Of a stretch of 34,174 bases of DNA, positions 25,532 through 33,758 are shown piece by piece. The notes beneath the pieces were generated by a model. That model ran no database searches, was not told the origin of the DNA, and saw only the letters and a program-made list of their open reading frames with translations. Each line of letters opens with the position of its first letter. Positions within the stretch are counted from its first letter, which is position 1. This DNA comes from Terriglobia bacterium (GTDB taxonomy: Bacteria; Acidobacteriota; Terriglobia; UBA7540): positions 1-34,174 of the forward strand of contig JASHQD010000575.1 in the NCBI GenBank assembly GCA_030037755.1. Reading direction: 5' to 3'. The position numbers and the translations under genes were made by a program.

Positions 25532-26779
25532 TTAGAGCTCCGCGGCAATCATCTCGTCAACCGTTTCCCGAGGCCTGATCAGGCGCATCTTCTCAGATTC
25601 AATCAAGACCTCCGCGGGCCGTGGACGGCTGTTGTAGTTGGACGCCAGCACGAAGCCGTAAGCGCCTGAGCCGAGCACCGCCAGCAAGTCTCCCGGCTTG
25701 AACTCGGGGAGCGATCTGTCACGAGCCAAAAAGTCGCCCGTCTCGCACAACGGGCCGACGACGTCTGCCGGGCTGTGCGTCCTGTCGCGCTGTTCCAGCG
25801 GAAGAATCTCGTGATAGGAGCCATAGAGCGCCGGCCGCAGAAGGTCATTCATGCCGCCGTCCACCACGATGAATCGCTTTGACTGCGTCTCCTTCACGTA
25901 GAGCACGCGCACCAGCAGAACTCCCGCATCGCCAATGACGGAGCGGCCCGGTTCGAGAAGGGGCCGGAGTTCCTGGCCGCGAAATCTGCATTCCAGCGCT
26001 GAAAAGAAGCGGTCAAACTCGAACGGATTCTCGTCGCGATAGGTGATTCCGAAGCCGCCGCCAATGTCCAGTAACTGGAGCGGAATATGGTGGGATCGCA
26101 GATCGCGTGCGAGCGCCAGCACCTCATCCACAGCGCGCAGAAACGGGTCTACATCGAGGATTTGCGATCCGATGTGACAGGCCACACCGCGCACTTCGAG
26201 GTGCGGGGAGCGCGCGGCGCGGCGATACAGTTCCAATGCATCAGCCTTGGGCACCCCGAACTTGTGAATCGTCTGCCCGGTGGAGATGTAGGGATGTGTG
26301 TCCGCTTCGACGTCGGGATTGATCCGGATCGAGACGGGTGCGGCTCCGGAGCCACGATGGCGAGAGCGGCTCTCGACCACCTCCAGTTCACCGGCCGATT
26401 CGACGTTGAGCATCAGGACGCCCGCCGCCAGCGCGGCATCGATCTCGTCGCTGGTCTTGCCGACGCCTGAAAAGACGACGCGCCCGGGGTCGGCTGCCAC
26501 CTGGAGCACTCGCCGGAGCTCGCCGCCCGAAACGATGTCGAATCCCGAACCCGCCTCCGCCAGCAGCTTCAAGATGGCGAGATTCGAGTTGGCCTTCACC
26601 GAATAACACGCGAGTCCGTTCAGCCTGCGCAGGGGCTCTGCGATTCGCCTGAAGTTCGCCAGAATGCGATCGCGGCTGTAGATGTACGCGGGCGTGCCGA
26701 ATCGCCCGGCAACTTGCGCCAGCTCCACGTCGTCGCAGCGAAGAGTGCCCGAACGATAATGAAAGGCTCCCGTTTCCAT
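25532..26779 (-). CDS. lysA: Diaminopimelate decarboxylase
   Basis: 415 residues. A PLP-dependent fold-type III enzyme that makes L-lysine from meso-DAP. The PLP lysine is K62 in CYSVKANSN. HIGSQI, LDIGGGFGI (phosphate-binding loop) and EPGRSVIGDAG follow in family order, and CETGDFLARD supplies the substrate-contacting Cys/Glu. The C-terminal barrel ends with GSGAYGFVLASNYNSRPRPAEVLI, typical of LysA. The gene begins 36 bases after the GAF-SpoIIE phosphatase gene on the same strand and is probably cotranscribed with it, an unusual pairing. There is no clear Shine-Dalgarno before the ATG. Confidence 0.97.
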   Translation of the reverse strand: METGAFHYRSGTLRCDDVELAQVAGRFGTPAYIYSRDRILANFRRIAEPLRRLNGLACYSVKANSNLAILKLLAEAGSGFDIVSGGELRRVLQVAADPGRVVFSGVGKTSDEIDAALAAGVLMLNVESAGELEVVESRSRHRGSGAAPVSIRINPDVEADTHPYISTGQTIHKFGVPKADALELYRRAARSPHLEVRGVACHIGSQILDVDPFLRAVDEVLALARDLRSHHIPLQLLDIGGGFGITYRDENPFEFDRFFSALECRFRGQELRPLLEPGRSVIGDAGVLLVRVLYVKETQSKRFIVVDGGMNDLLRPALYGSYHEILPLEQRDRTHSPADVVGPLCETGDFLARDRSLPEFKPGDLLAVLGSGAYGFVLASNYNSRPRPAEVLIESEKMRLIRPRETVDEMIAAEL

Positions 26780-26815
26780 CAGTGAAGAATAGAATCCCTC
26801 ATGCTGCGGCGAGCG

Positions 26816-28567
26816 CTAGAGAGCGCGAACCAGCATCAGCGTTTGATCGTCACGTGGAGGCTGGCCGCGCTCGAAGCGGGCGATTTCCGCAAAAACGAGA
26901 TCGACGATCTGGGCCAGCGGGCGCCTGGCATTTTCGCGGAACAGATTCTCCAGCCGCCGCATGCCAAACTCCACCTCGGAGCTTGCCGCCTCGACCAATC
27001 CGTCGGAAAAGAGCGCCAGCAGGTCGCCTTTTTCGAGCGTAACCGTGGTTTCCTGGTACTCCGTATTCTCCAGCAGTCCGAGCGGGACGCCTTCCGCGCG
27101 GATCGAATGGCTTCGCCCGCGCCGCACCAGAACCGGGAGTGGCATCCCGGAGTTCGCCAGCGTGAGCTGGCGGCTCTTGGTGTCCCACACGGCGTACGTC
27201 AACGTGATAAAGTGACCCTCGATCTTCCGCTCCAGCAGCATCACGTTCAGGCGGCGGAGCATTTCCGGCGGCGACAAGTGACGCGGCGCCAGGCTTCGAA
27301 GAATACCGCTCACCATAGCCCCGTAGAGCGCGGCGGGCGATCCCTTTCCGCTGACGTCGCCCACCACCAGGATGTGCCGGTCTTTGCCGTACTGCAGGAA
27401 GTCATAGAGATCGCCCCCGAGTTCGCGTGCCGGCTGAAACCGAGTCAGAACGTCGAGTCCGGGAATCGACGGCTTCAGCCCCGGCATCAGGTGGAGCTGA
27501 ATCTCGCGCGCCCGCGCCAGGTCACGTTCGAGCAGGGATTCACTGCGCACCACGCGCTCATAGAGCCGCGCATTCTCGATCGCCACCGCAATCTGCGGCG
27601 CCAAGGTGGAGAAGATCCTCACATGCTCGTCGGTGAAGTAGCCGAGCCGTGGACTCTCCAGGTCAACCACGCCGATCACCCGGTCGCGATAGATCAGCGG
27701 TACGGCCATCTCGGACCGAGTCTCAGGATTGGTGGCGATATAGCGCTGATCCTTGGTGACGTCGGGAACCACCACCGTCTGCCGGCTGGCGCCCGCAGCG
27801 CCTACCACGCCCTGCCCGAATGGAACCTGCGGTTTCTCCGGCATGCGTTCGTCCTGCTTGATGGAGATCACCGTGTTGTAGTTCCGGGTCCGATCGTCCG
27901 CCAGCAGAATGCCGAACCTGTGGTAGTTGATCAGATGCCGGGTGAGCTGCCCGATTTTCCGCAACAGGTCGTTGAGCACCAGCACGGAGCTCAGCTCGCG
28001 GCTGATTTCGTTCAGAAGATGCAGGGTACGCGCCTGGCGCAGGGTGCGCCGGTAGAGCTGCGCATTCTCGATGGCCGTGGCGATGCGCCCCGCCAGCACC
28101 TCCAGCAGGCTCTGGTGCCGCTCGCTGAAGAAGTTCGCCCACGGCGCTTCGAGATCGATCACACCCACGACCTTTCCCTTGGCGATCAGCGGCACCGCGA
28201 GCTCCGAGCGGATGCCGGTCAGCGAGGCGATGTAATCCGGATCCTTGCGGACGTCGTTGACCAGCAGCGAGCGCGCCGTCGCCGCCACGCGTCCGACGAC
28301 GCCCTCGCCGACCTTGATGCGCAGCCGCTCGACGGACTTCTCGGGATGGCCGATGCTGAAGCGTATCCTGAGCTCATGCTTCTTCTCGTTCAGGAGCAGG
28401 ATGGCGAAGACTTCGTAGTTGATGGCGCGCTTGACGAGTTCAGCCACGCGGCCGAGCAACTCGTCGAGGTCGAGGGTGGAGTTGAGTTTCTCGCTCGCTT
28501 CGAGGAGAAGGGTCAGCAGCTCCGTGGGTTCCAGGCGACGCGCAGCGGTTGGGGTGGCCTCAGGCAT
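26816..28567 (-). CDS. GAF-GAF-SpoIIE serine phosphatase (RsbU/RsbP-like)
   Basis: 583 residues, soluble, with no membrane segment. GAF 1 spans about 28-175 (RSELAVPLIAKGKVVGVIDLEAP) and GAF 2 about 190-345 (RSEMAVPLIYRDRVIGVVDLESP). A helical linker (SLLERDLARAREIQLHLMP) follows, then a PP2C-like SpoIIE domain at about 385-580 with ELGGDLYDFL, VVGDVSGKGSPAAL, FSDGLVEA and RDDQTLMLV. These carry the Asp residues that bind Mn/Mg. Relatives dephosphorylate STAS anti-sigma antagonists in partner switching in response to a signal sensed by GAF. A STAS protein is encoded at 328-687, but whether it is the substrate is unknown. Gene order suggests a two-gene unit with lysA. Confidence 0.95.
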   Translation of the reverse strand: MPEATPTAARRLEPTELLTLLLEASEKLNSTLDLDELLGRVAELVKRAINYEVFAILLLNEKKHELRIRFSIGHPEKSVERLRIKVGEGVVGRVAATARSLLVNDVRKDPDYIASLTGIRSELAVPLIAKGKVVGVIDLEAPWANFFSERHQSLLEVLAGRIATAIENAQLYRRTLRQARTLHLLNEISRELSSVLVLNDLLRKIGQLTRHLINYHRFGILLADDRTRNYNTVISIKQDERMPEKPQVPFGQGVVGAAGASRQTVVVPDVTKDQRYIATNPETRSEMAVPLIYRDRVIGVVDLESPRLGYFTDEHVRIFSTLAPQIAVAIENARLYERVVRSESLLERDLARAREIQLHLMPGLKPSIPGLDVLTRFQPARELGGDLYDFLQYGKDRHILVVGDVSGKGSPAALYGAMVSGILRSLAPRHLSPPEMLRRLNVMLLERKIEGHFITLTYAVWDTKSRQLTLANSGMPLPVLVRRGRSHSIRAEGVPLGLLENTEYQETTVTLEKGDLLALFSDGLVEAASSEVEFGMRRLENLFRENARRPLAQIVDLVFAEIARFERGQPPRDDQTLMLVRAL

Positions 28568-28641
28568 GCAAATTCGGCGCTCGGCCGCAGGTGCCGGTTT
28601 CCGCAGCTTCTACGGTGTCTTCAGTCGGCGTCTGATCGAGT

Positions 28642-28650
28642 ATTGTACCA
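28642..28650 (-). promoter_or_regulatory. Extended -10 promoter for the phosphatase-lysA unit
   Basis: The minus strand reads TGGTACAAT, an extended -10 (TGn plus TACAAT), 75 bases upstream of the phosphatase ATG. No good -35 is seen, as is allowed for extended -10 promoters. The 203-base divergent gap to tsaB also has a TAGGCT/AGCCTA hairpin at 28711-28729. Confidence 0.4.
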
Positions 28651-28770
28651 TAATCGTTCCGGGACCTTGACCCGGCGGATTCCAGCGCCCACACCTGCGC
28701 TGCGAAGTCGTAGGCTAGAAGTGAGCCTAGAGGCGCGCTCGCCGGGAACGCCAGGCCGCGCCGGACGACG

Positions 28771-29532
28771 ATGATCGTTCTCAGCTTCGACACCACGAGC
28801 GTGCACGGCGGAGCGGCTCTGTTCCGCGACCGGCAAAGCATGGGAGAACTGCGCGCCGTCGGAAGCGCGAACTATTCGGTTGAGCTTTTCGAGATGGTGA
28901 ACCGGCTGCTCGCGGCCGCTGATCTGAGACTGCGTGACGTCGATCTGTTCGCGGTCGCGACCGGCCCGGGCTCGTTTACGGGTATTCGGGTCGGCCTGGC
29001 CGCAGCACAAGGGTGGGCGCGCTCGCTCGATCGGCCCGTGCGGGGCGTCTCCGTATTCGAGGCGATGATCGAGGAAGCCCATCCGGGGAGCGGGGTCGCC
29101 GTCCCGCTCCTCGACGCGAGGCGCGGCGAGTTCTACTGCGGCATTTTTCGCGGAGATGAGGAGAGCGGCAGCAAGGATGCCGGCGGTGACGACACCGCCG
29201 CTACAGCAGCGATGGGGTGGACGCAATTGGGCGACGGGCTGGTCCTCGATACTGCTCGCATCGTGACGTTCGCTGGCGAGCTGAGTTCGCAAAGGGCCGG
29301 TGGATTGGCCTTCGTCGCGCGTGAGGACGACATCACGGCTCGCAGTCTGGCCGGGCGTCTCGGCAACGAACTTCAGCGGCCGGCTCATCCGATCATGGTT
29401 CCGAGTTTTCTGGCGGCCGCCATCGCTCGCGTGGCGCTGCGGGCGGCCAGCCAGGGGCGGCTTCAGCGGCCCGAAGAACTCGATGCCTTCTACATCCGGC
29501 GATCCGACGCGGAGTTGAATTGGCGGGAGTAA
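28771..29532 (+). CDS. tsaB: tRNA t6A37 biosynthesis protein TsaB
   Basis: 253 residues, slightly longer than typical. TsaB is the catalytically inert partner of TsaD in threonylcarbamoyl-adenosine formation at A37 of ANN-decoding tRNAs. The N-terminal ASKHA motif MIVLSFDTTSVHGGAALF and the hallmark ATGPGSFTGIRVGLAAAQGWA are present, and the middle holds PLLDARRGEFYCGIF. Immediately after that strand, residues about 132-148 (GSKDAGGDDTAATAAMG) are encoded partly by a GTAG-headed REP-like palindrome inserted in frame. This explains the extra length and probably forms a surface loop. The gene overlaps nothing upstream and abuts rimI directly (TAAATG). Confidence 0.95.
   Translation: MIVLSFDTTSVHGGAALFRDRQSMGELRAVGSANYSVELFEMVNRLLAAADLRLRDVDLFAVATGPGSFTGIRVGLAAAQGWARSLDRPVRGVSVFEAMIEEAHPGSGVAVPLLDARRGEFYCGIFRGDEESGSKDAGGDDTAATAAMGWTQLGDGLVLDTARIVTFAGELSSQRAGGLAFVAREDDITARSLAGRLGNELQRPAHPIMVPSFLAAAIARVALRAASQGRLQRPEELDAFYIRRSDAELNWRE
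29181..29207 (-). repeat. GTAG-headed palindrome (REP-like) inside tsaB, copy 7
   Basis: On the minus strand it is GCTGTAGCG plus a GGCGGTG-TCG-TCACCGCC hairpin, one base different from the copies at 5191 and 7276. The reading frame passes through it and encodes GGDDTAAT. This is an intragenic location for a family otherwise found between genes. Confidence 0.85.
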
Positions 29533-30012
29533 ATGGAAGTGAAGCCGATCGTCGTCCGGGACTTCAGGCCTGCCGACCTTCGATCTATCCTCGAGATTCA
29601 ACTCACGTCGCCGGAGATGGCGCAATGGCACCGAGCTGATTACGAGGCGCTGAGCCAAACGAGCGGTGGAATCATCCTGATTGCCGAGCCGCGTGACGAA
29701 CCGGGCGCGATGGTTGGCTTTCTGGCAGCGCTCGAGACCGGGCAGGAAGCCGAGATTCAGAACCTCGCCGTTCGCTTCGATTATCGCCGCCGCGGCGTGG
29801 CGCGCGCCCTGATTCGGGAAGCTCACCGCCGGCTGGACGGCCGATCGGCCAGGCAGGTGTTCCTTGAAGTGCGGCTGTCGAATCTGGCGGCCAGGAACCT
29901 CTATCGAAGCCTTGGCTACTCGGAATGCGGTCTCCGCAGGGGCTATTATGCCAGTGACGGCGAGGACGCGCTCGTCCTGCGCCGGCAGCTCTCCGGCGTA
30001 CCGTCGGATTAG
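29533..30012 (+). CDS. rimI: GNAT N-acetyltransferase, RimI-like
   Basis: 159 residues. The GNAT fold has motif A EIQNLAVRFDYRRRGVARALIREA, where RRRGVA is the acetyl-CoA pyrophosphate loop. The RimI-type C-terminal half is FLEVRLSNLAARNLYRSLGYSECGLRRGYYASDGEDALVL. RimI acetylates the N-terminus of ribosomal protein S18 and sometimes other N-termini. Its ATG follows the tsaB stop codon without a gap and GGGAG lies in the tsaB end. The tsaB-rimI order is common and supports the name. The target in this organism is inferred. Confidence 0.88.
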   Translation: MEVKPIVVRDFRPADLRSILEIQLTSPEMAQWHRADYEALSQTSGGIILIAEPRDEPGAMVGFLAALETGQEAEIQNLAVRFDYRRRGVARALIREAHRRLDGRSARQVFLEVRLSNLAARNLYRSLGYSECGLRRGYYASDGEDALVLRRQLSGVPSD

Positions 30013-30078
30013 ATGTGGGCCGGAGCAGTTCGCCGCGCGACAGTGAGCCGCACAATACGGGACGCGGTGTATGCAGGG

Positions 30079-30537
30079 TCATTTTTCCAGACGGGGACTG
30101 CGGAAATGCGATGGGTTGCCAATCCTGATCCTCGCGAAGTCCCGCTGACGGGGATTCAGCAAAAAATTGCGTTCCGCCGGGATTACCACGCTGGGAACTT
30201 GCAATACGGCCGAGCGTTCTGTTCTGGCCCACTCGTCGCCGATCTCTCGGAGCCTCAGCGGCGATGGTTCGGTTCTCCACTTTCGTGGCAGTCGCGAGCG
30301 ATCGATCTTGGCGATCAGCGACTCTTCGAATCGCACCTCGATCACAACGTACCTTCCAAGCAGCTCGGATGAATCGAGGTGAACTAGCATCTCGAGCGCG
30401 GCTAGCGACTGGGACTCCGCCGTGTAGACGACGGCAACGCCCGGGCTGTTCCAGCGGCCTCCGTAAAGACGCGCGCCCTCTCCTGTGAATGCGGCATTTG
30501 CGAATCTTCGCTTGACGATCCGCCAAGCGCTGATCAT
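30079..30537 (-). CDS. RES-domain toxin (type II TA, NAD+-degrading family)
   Basis: 152 residues. The RES fold is seen in AWRIVKRRFANAAFTGEGARLYGGRWNSPGVAVVYTAESQSLAALEMLVHL, with the Arg and Glu of the name. SVVIPAERNFLLNP supplies the Ser and the closing Asn-Pro motif. Characterised members deplete NAD+ by hydrolysis or phosphorolysis, giving growth arrest. The start codon overlaps the antitoxin stop by one base (TAATG), so translation is coupled and antitoxin is made first. The gene is convergent with rimI, with a 66-base gap that holds no gene. Confidence 0.93.
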   Translation of the reverse strand: MISAWRIVKRRFANAAFTGEGARLYGGRWNSPGVAVVYTAESQSLAALEMLVHLDSSELLGRYVVIEVRFEESLIAKIDRSRLPRKWRTEPSPLRLREIGDEWARTERSAVLQVPSVVIPAERNFLLNPRQRDFARIRIGNPSHFRSPRLEK

Positions 30538-31013
30538 TAGGAGAAGACCCCGTGCTCAAGCCGGCCAATGAGGTTTTCCACTTCTCGAGCTCCGGGTTCA
30601 GTTCGTGAGTAATCCAGCGGCGTCTTATGACCCAAAGCCTTCTTCGGAGTGGTCAGCCAGGTCACGGCGCCAGGTAGATCGCCTTCGAAAAGTCTCACCG
30701 CATTCTCAAAAACCCTCGACAAGCGCAGCAGGCGCTCCGATTCATCCGGCATCAACCTGCCACTCGCCTTGCGACGGGCGAGCGTCCTTTCCGGGATTCG
30801 GAGCGCCTCGGCCATCGTCGCAACAGGCATGCCGGTCAGGCTGGCAAGTGATTCGAGCGCAGCAAACGAAATTCCCTTTTCAATTTGGGCGACCAGGTCA
30901 TCCGTCCCATTCGCACGAAGCCCCAGACTTGAACCCTGCGTCCTGAACCGTGGCGCGACGTGGCCTGTTTCCATTCCCGTTCGAGCGATTTTGAGGCTGC
31001 GAGGCTGAGCCAT
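30537..31013 (-). CDS. Xre/MbcA/ParS-family antitoxin (DUF2384)
   Basis: 158 residues. The N-terminal part has an Xre-type helix-turn-helix (FAALESLASLTGMPVATMAEALRIPERTLARRK). The C-terminal DUF2384 toxin-binding domain has LLRLSRVFENAVRLFEGD, WLTTPKKALGHKTPLDYSRTEPGAREVENLIGRLEHGVF, the standard ParS/Xre ending. Family members neutralise RES toxins by blocking the active site and bind their own promoter. An inverted repeat and a TTGACA box lie just upstream. The first about 40 residues before the helix-turn-helix are longer than in many relatives and may be disordered. Confidence 0.93.
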   Translation of the reverse strand: MAQPRSLKIARTGMETGHVAPRFRTQGSSLGLRANGTDDLVAQIEKGISFAALESLASLTGMPVATMAEALRIPERTLARRKASGRLMPDESERLLRLSRVFENAVRLFEGDLPGAVTWLTTPKKALGHKTPLDYSRTEPGAREVENLIGRLEHGVFS

Positions 31014-31018
31014 GGCCT

Positions 31019-31068
31019 ATGATCTCAACCCGTCTGCCAAGTTGTCAATCCTGCCCTGCCACTTGGCA
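31019..31068 (-). promoter_or_regulatory. Promoter and probable autoregulatory operator of the TA pair
   Basis: On the minus strand a perfect TTGACA (31043-31048) is followed after 18 bases by GATCAT (31019-31024), ending five bases before the antitoxin ATG. Transcription would then start at or next to the ATG (leaderless). A perfect 8-bp inverted repeat, TGCCAAGT (31035-31042) and ACTTGGCA (31061-31068), brackets the -35 box, as expected for a dimeric antitoxin operator. Confidence 0.55.
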
Positions 31069-31075
31069 CCTTCTC

Positions 31076-31450
31076 TCAAACCGATGCCGGCGAGACGCGG
31101 AGAAACGCGACTACAAAAAGCGCGGCCCACACCAGATCCAAAGTGCCAAAGGCCATGATCGCCCCTGCCACTCGATTCTGAAAGGCGAGCACCAGCACCG
31201 CGAGACCATAGGTCAGCTTCTCGAGGATACCGACCAGCATCAGCGGCCGGTACCGCGCGGGATTCGAGGCGATGATCAGGAAGGCGACCTGCCAGGCAAG
31301 ACCGATGCCAACGAAGCCATAGTAGTACTCGAGATGAGTGATCGCCGGCGGGTAGACTCTCTCGATGTGGGCGCGTTCGAAGTACATGGGCAGCAGAACG
31401 CTGATGCCGTAGATTCCCGCGAGCGCGAAGATGAGGCGGGGGATTTTCAT
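31076..31450 (-). CDS. Small four-helix membrane protein, unknown function
   Basis: 124 residues with four predicted membrane segments (about 4-22, 43-62, 70-90, 98-118). Conserved-looking features are PMYFERAHIERVYPPAITHLEYYYGFVGIGLAWQ and an FGTLDLVWAALFVVAFLR end. I do not recognise a named family. A GGTTGCC heptamer array ends 5 bases before the ATG, so there is no Shine-Dalgarno; expression may rely on another mechanism. It lies between the TA promoter and the OPT transporter on the same strand as both. Confidence 0.75.
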   Translation of the reverse strand: MKIPRLIFALAGIYGISVLLPMYFERAHIERVYPPAITHLEYYYGFVGIGLAWQVAFLIIASNPARYRPLMLVGILEKLTYGLAVLVLAFQNRVAGAIMAFGTLDLVWAALFVVAFLRVSPASV

Positions 31451-31453
31451 TCT

Positions 31454-31486
31454 GGTTGCCGGTTGCCAGTCGTCGGTTGCCGGTTC
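31454..31486. repeat. GGTTGCC heptamer array upstream of the small membrane protein
   Basis: Phased units GGTTGCC/GGTTGCC/AGTCGTC/GGTTGCC/GGTTCAC begin four bases from the start codon on the minus strand. They replace the usual ribosome-binding region. Confidence 0.85.
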
Positions 31487-31523
31487 ACGGATTCGGTGGA
31501 TTCGCCACTGTTACGTGCTCTTG

Positions 31524-31565
31524 TCTCTCGTCCCTCGCCACTCGCCACTTGTCACTCGCCGCTAA
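31524..31565. repeat. Heptamer array at the stop codon of the OPT transporter gene
   Basis: Units CTCGCCA/CTCGCCA/CTTGTCA/CTCGCCG run up to the transporter stop codon. The core CTCGCCACTTGTCACTCGCC also occurs at 855-873 beside the pnp stop codon. Confidence 0.85.
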
Positions 31566-33626
31566 CTACATGATCGCCGCCGGTGGCGCCGGTTCGTCCG
31601 GACTGCCCGCGTTGGCGAGCGGCACGCGGATCATCGCGCTGACCAGCAAGGCGAGCGCGATCAGCGCGGCCAGGAAAGGCGGCGTCCACTTGAGGAGCGC
31701 GACGTCGTAGCCGGAACCCACCAGCCCGGCGATGACGAGTCCACAAAGCGCCTCGCCGGCAATCAATCCTGACGCGGTCAGCACGCCGGCATTATCCACG
31801 CGCGCCTTTTGAGCGTCATTCAGCCCCCGGCGATCCCGCAGCTTGTCCGTAGCCCAGCGAATCACGCCGCCGCAGAAGATGGCAAACGTTGTCCCGAGCG
31901 GCAGGTACATGCCGACCGAGAACAGCATCACGCTGCGCACCTCGATCATGATCATCGCGATGCCCAGCAGGATCCCCACAATTACCAGCGGCCACGCCAT
32001 GTCGCCGCCCACGATGCCCTTGGCGAGCATCGCCATCAATCCGGCCTGCGGCGCAGGCAGCGCCGGACTGCCGAAGTGATACGCCTTGTCGAGAACGGCC
32101 AGCGGCACGAACAGAACGAGCGAAGCCATCACGATGCCAAAAAGATCGCCGATCTGCATCTTGGCGGGCGTGCCACCGAGGATGTATCCCACTTTAAGGT
32201 CCTGCAGCATCTCGCCGGCCACCGCCGATGAGACGCAGACCACCGCCGCCACGCCGAGCACGGCCGCCACACCACCCGCGCCGGAGACGCCCAGCGCAAC
32301 CATGAGAAGGGCGGCGATCACCAGCGTGCAGAGCGTCAGGCCGGATACGGGATTATTCGACGAGCCGATCATGCCGACCAGGTTGCCGGAGACCGCAGCG
32401 AAGAAGAATCCGAGAACGACCATCACCAGCGCCGCGATTAGCGCGGCGGTCACGACCTTCGAAGTTGAAAGACTGCCGGCGCCGCCGATGAAAAAGTAGT
32501 AGAGCGCGATCATGGCGAGCAGCACAATCGCCACGCCGGCAAAAACCGCCTTGGCATTCAGATCGCGATCCGTACGGGAGGTCGCGGTGTGCGCCGCGGC
32601 GGATTTCTTCAGATCGGACACAGCCCGGCCCATGCCGGCCGCGAGTTGCTTGCGCATCCTGAACAAGGTGTAGGTTGCGCCCACCAGCATGCCGCCCACC
32701 GCGATGGGCCGCACAATCGAGAAATAGATCGCATTCGCGAGCAGCGTCCAGGAGAGCTCGTGCCCGGCAGGCTGCGAGGCCTCGATCGACGGGCCGAGGG
32801 CCCAGGTGAGCAGCGGAACCAGCAGGCCCCAGGCCAGCACGCCGCCCGCGAAATCCAGGGACGCAAGCCTGGGTCCAATGATGTAGCCGACCCCGAGGTA
32901 GGCCGGGCTGATGTCGGGCGCGGTCAGGATGGTGGCGCCGCCGGTCACGGTGGTCGCAACGCTGGGATTGGTGCTGGTGCGCAGCAGCAGCCGCTTGCCT
33001 ACGGTGCTGATGCTTACCGGAAACGTGTTGCCTGCCTTGAAGACGTTGATCGCGCCCATCAGGTAGATGAATCCGCCAAAGGCCATGTTGGCGAACAGGA
33101 TGATGGCGGCCTTGGCGCCCTGCTGGCCCGCTTTGTGGATTTGCGACGCGGCCACGGATTCGGGAAATGGCAGTTCGGCATCCTCCACCATCACGCGCCG
33201 CAGCAGGGTGACAAACAGAATGCCCAGCGTCCCGCCGATCACCATCAGCGCCACCGAGTTCCAATACTTGTCACGGCTAAGCCCCGGCCACAGGCCCGCC
33301 ATGATGAACGCGGGAATGGTGAAGACGGCGCCCGCCGCCACTGACTCGCCGATCGAGCCCACCGTCCGGGCGATGTTCTCTTCGAGCAGCGAGCCTTTCA
33401 TCAGCCGCAGCAGCGCCATGCCGATCACGGCCGCCGGGTAGGTGGCGGCAATCGTCATGCCGGCCTTAAGGCCGAGATAAGCATTCGCCGCCCCCAGGAT
33501 CGCTGTCATCACCAGGCCGATCAGCAGGGCCCGGATGGTGAATTCCTTCATTTGCATCGTCTCGGGAACGTAAGGGACGTGTTTCTTGGCGGTGGTTTCA
33601 GGAGGGCTGGCAAGTTGGGTGCTCAT
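31566..33626 (-). CDS. OPT-family oligopeptide transporter
   Basis: 686 residues with about 14-16 membrane segments. The OPT signature near the N-terminus is ILGAANAYLGLKAGMTIAATYPAAVIGMALL. NIARTVGSIGESVAAGAVFTIPAFI, ELPFPESVAAS and GMIGSSNNPVSGLTLCTLVI are further hallmarks of the bacterial branch. The family moves peptides or metal chelates by proton symport; the substrate here is unknown. I place the start at ATG 33626 (MSTQLAS), which has GAGGA at good spacing, rather than at the tracked TTG 33647. The gene appears to stand alone. A possible -10 (TATACT on the minus strand, 33743-33748) lies about 115 bases upstream. Confidence 0.95.
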   Translation of the reverse strand: MSTQLASPPETTAKKHVPYVPETMQMKEFTIRALLIGLVMTAILGAANAYLGLKAGMTIAATYPAAVIGMALLRLMKGSLLEENIARTVGSIGESVAAGAVFTIPAFIMAGLWPGLSRDKYWNSVALMVIGGTLGILFVTLLRRVMVEDAELPFPESVAASQIHKAGQQGAKAAIILFANMAFGGFIYLMGAINVFKAGNTFPVSISTVGKRLLLRTSTNPSVATTVTGGATILTAPDISPAYLGVGYIIGPRLASLDFAGGVLAWGLLVPLLTWALGPSIEASQPAGHELSWTLLANAIYFSIVRPIAVGGMLVGATYTLFRMRKQLAAGMGRAVSDLKKSAAAHTATSRTDRDLNAKAVFAGVAIVLLAMIALYYFFIGGAGSLSTSKVVTAALIAALVMVVLGFFFAAVSGNLVGMIGSSNNPVSGLTLCTLVIAALLMVALGVSGAGGVAAVLGVAAVVCVSSAVAGEMLQDLKVGYILGGTPAKMQIGDLFGIVMASLVLFVPLAVLDKAYHFGSPALPAPQAGLMAMLAKGIVGGDMAWPLVIVGILLGIAMIMIEVRSVMLFSVGMYLPLGTTFAIFCGGVIRWATDKLRDRRGLNDAQKARVDNAGVLTASGLIAGEALCGLVIAGLVGSGYDVALLKWTPPFLAALIALALLVSAMIRVPLANAGSPDEPAPPAAIM

Positions 33627-33758
33627 TGAAGATCCTCGCTCGGGCAAAAGGCCGGGAATTGGACTCTCTCAGCTGCTTCCACGCGCATGGTCATCAGCGT
33701 TCGGCAGGATTGGCCGGGCAACGCCTGCCACTATTCTCGAAGAGTATACGCCACATCG

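Noticed and set aside
26801-28774. 657-codon plus-strand frame opposite the SpoIIE phosphatase
   Set aside because: Shadow of a well-recognised gene, rich in His/Arg/Gln as expected for an antisense frame.
30013-30372. 119-codon plus-strand frame after rimI
   Set aside because: Antisense to the RES toxin, which has clear family motifs and a coupled antitoxin.
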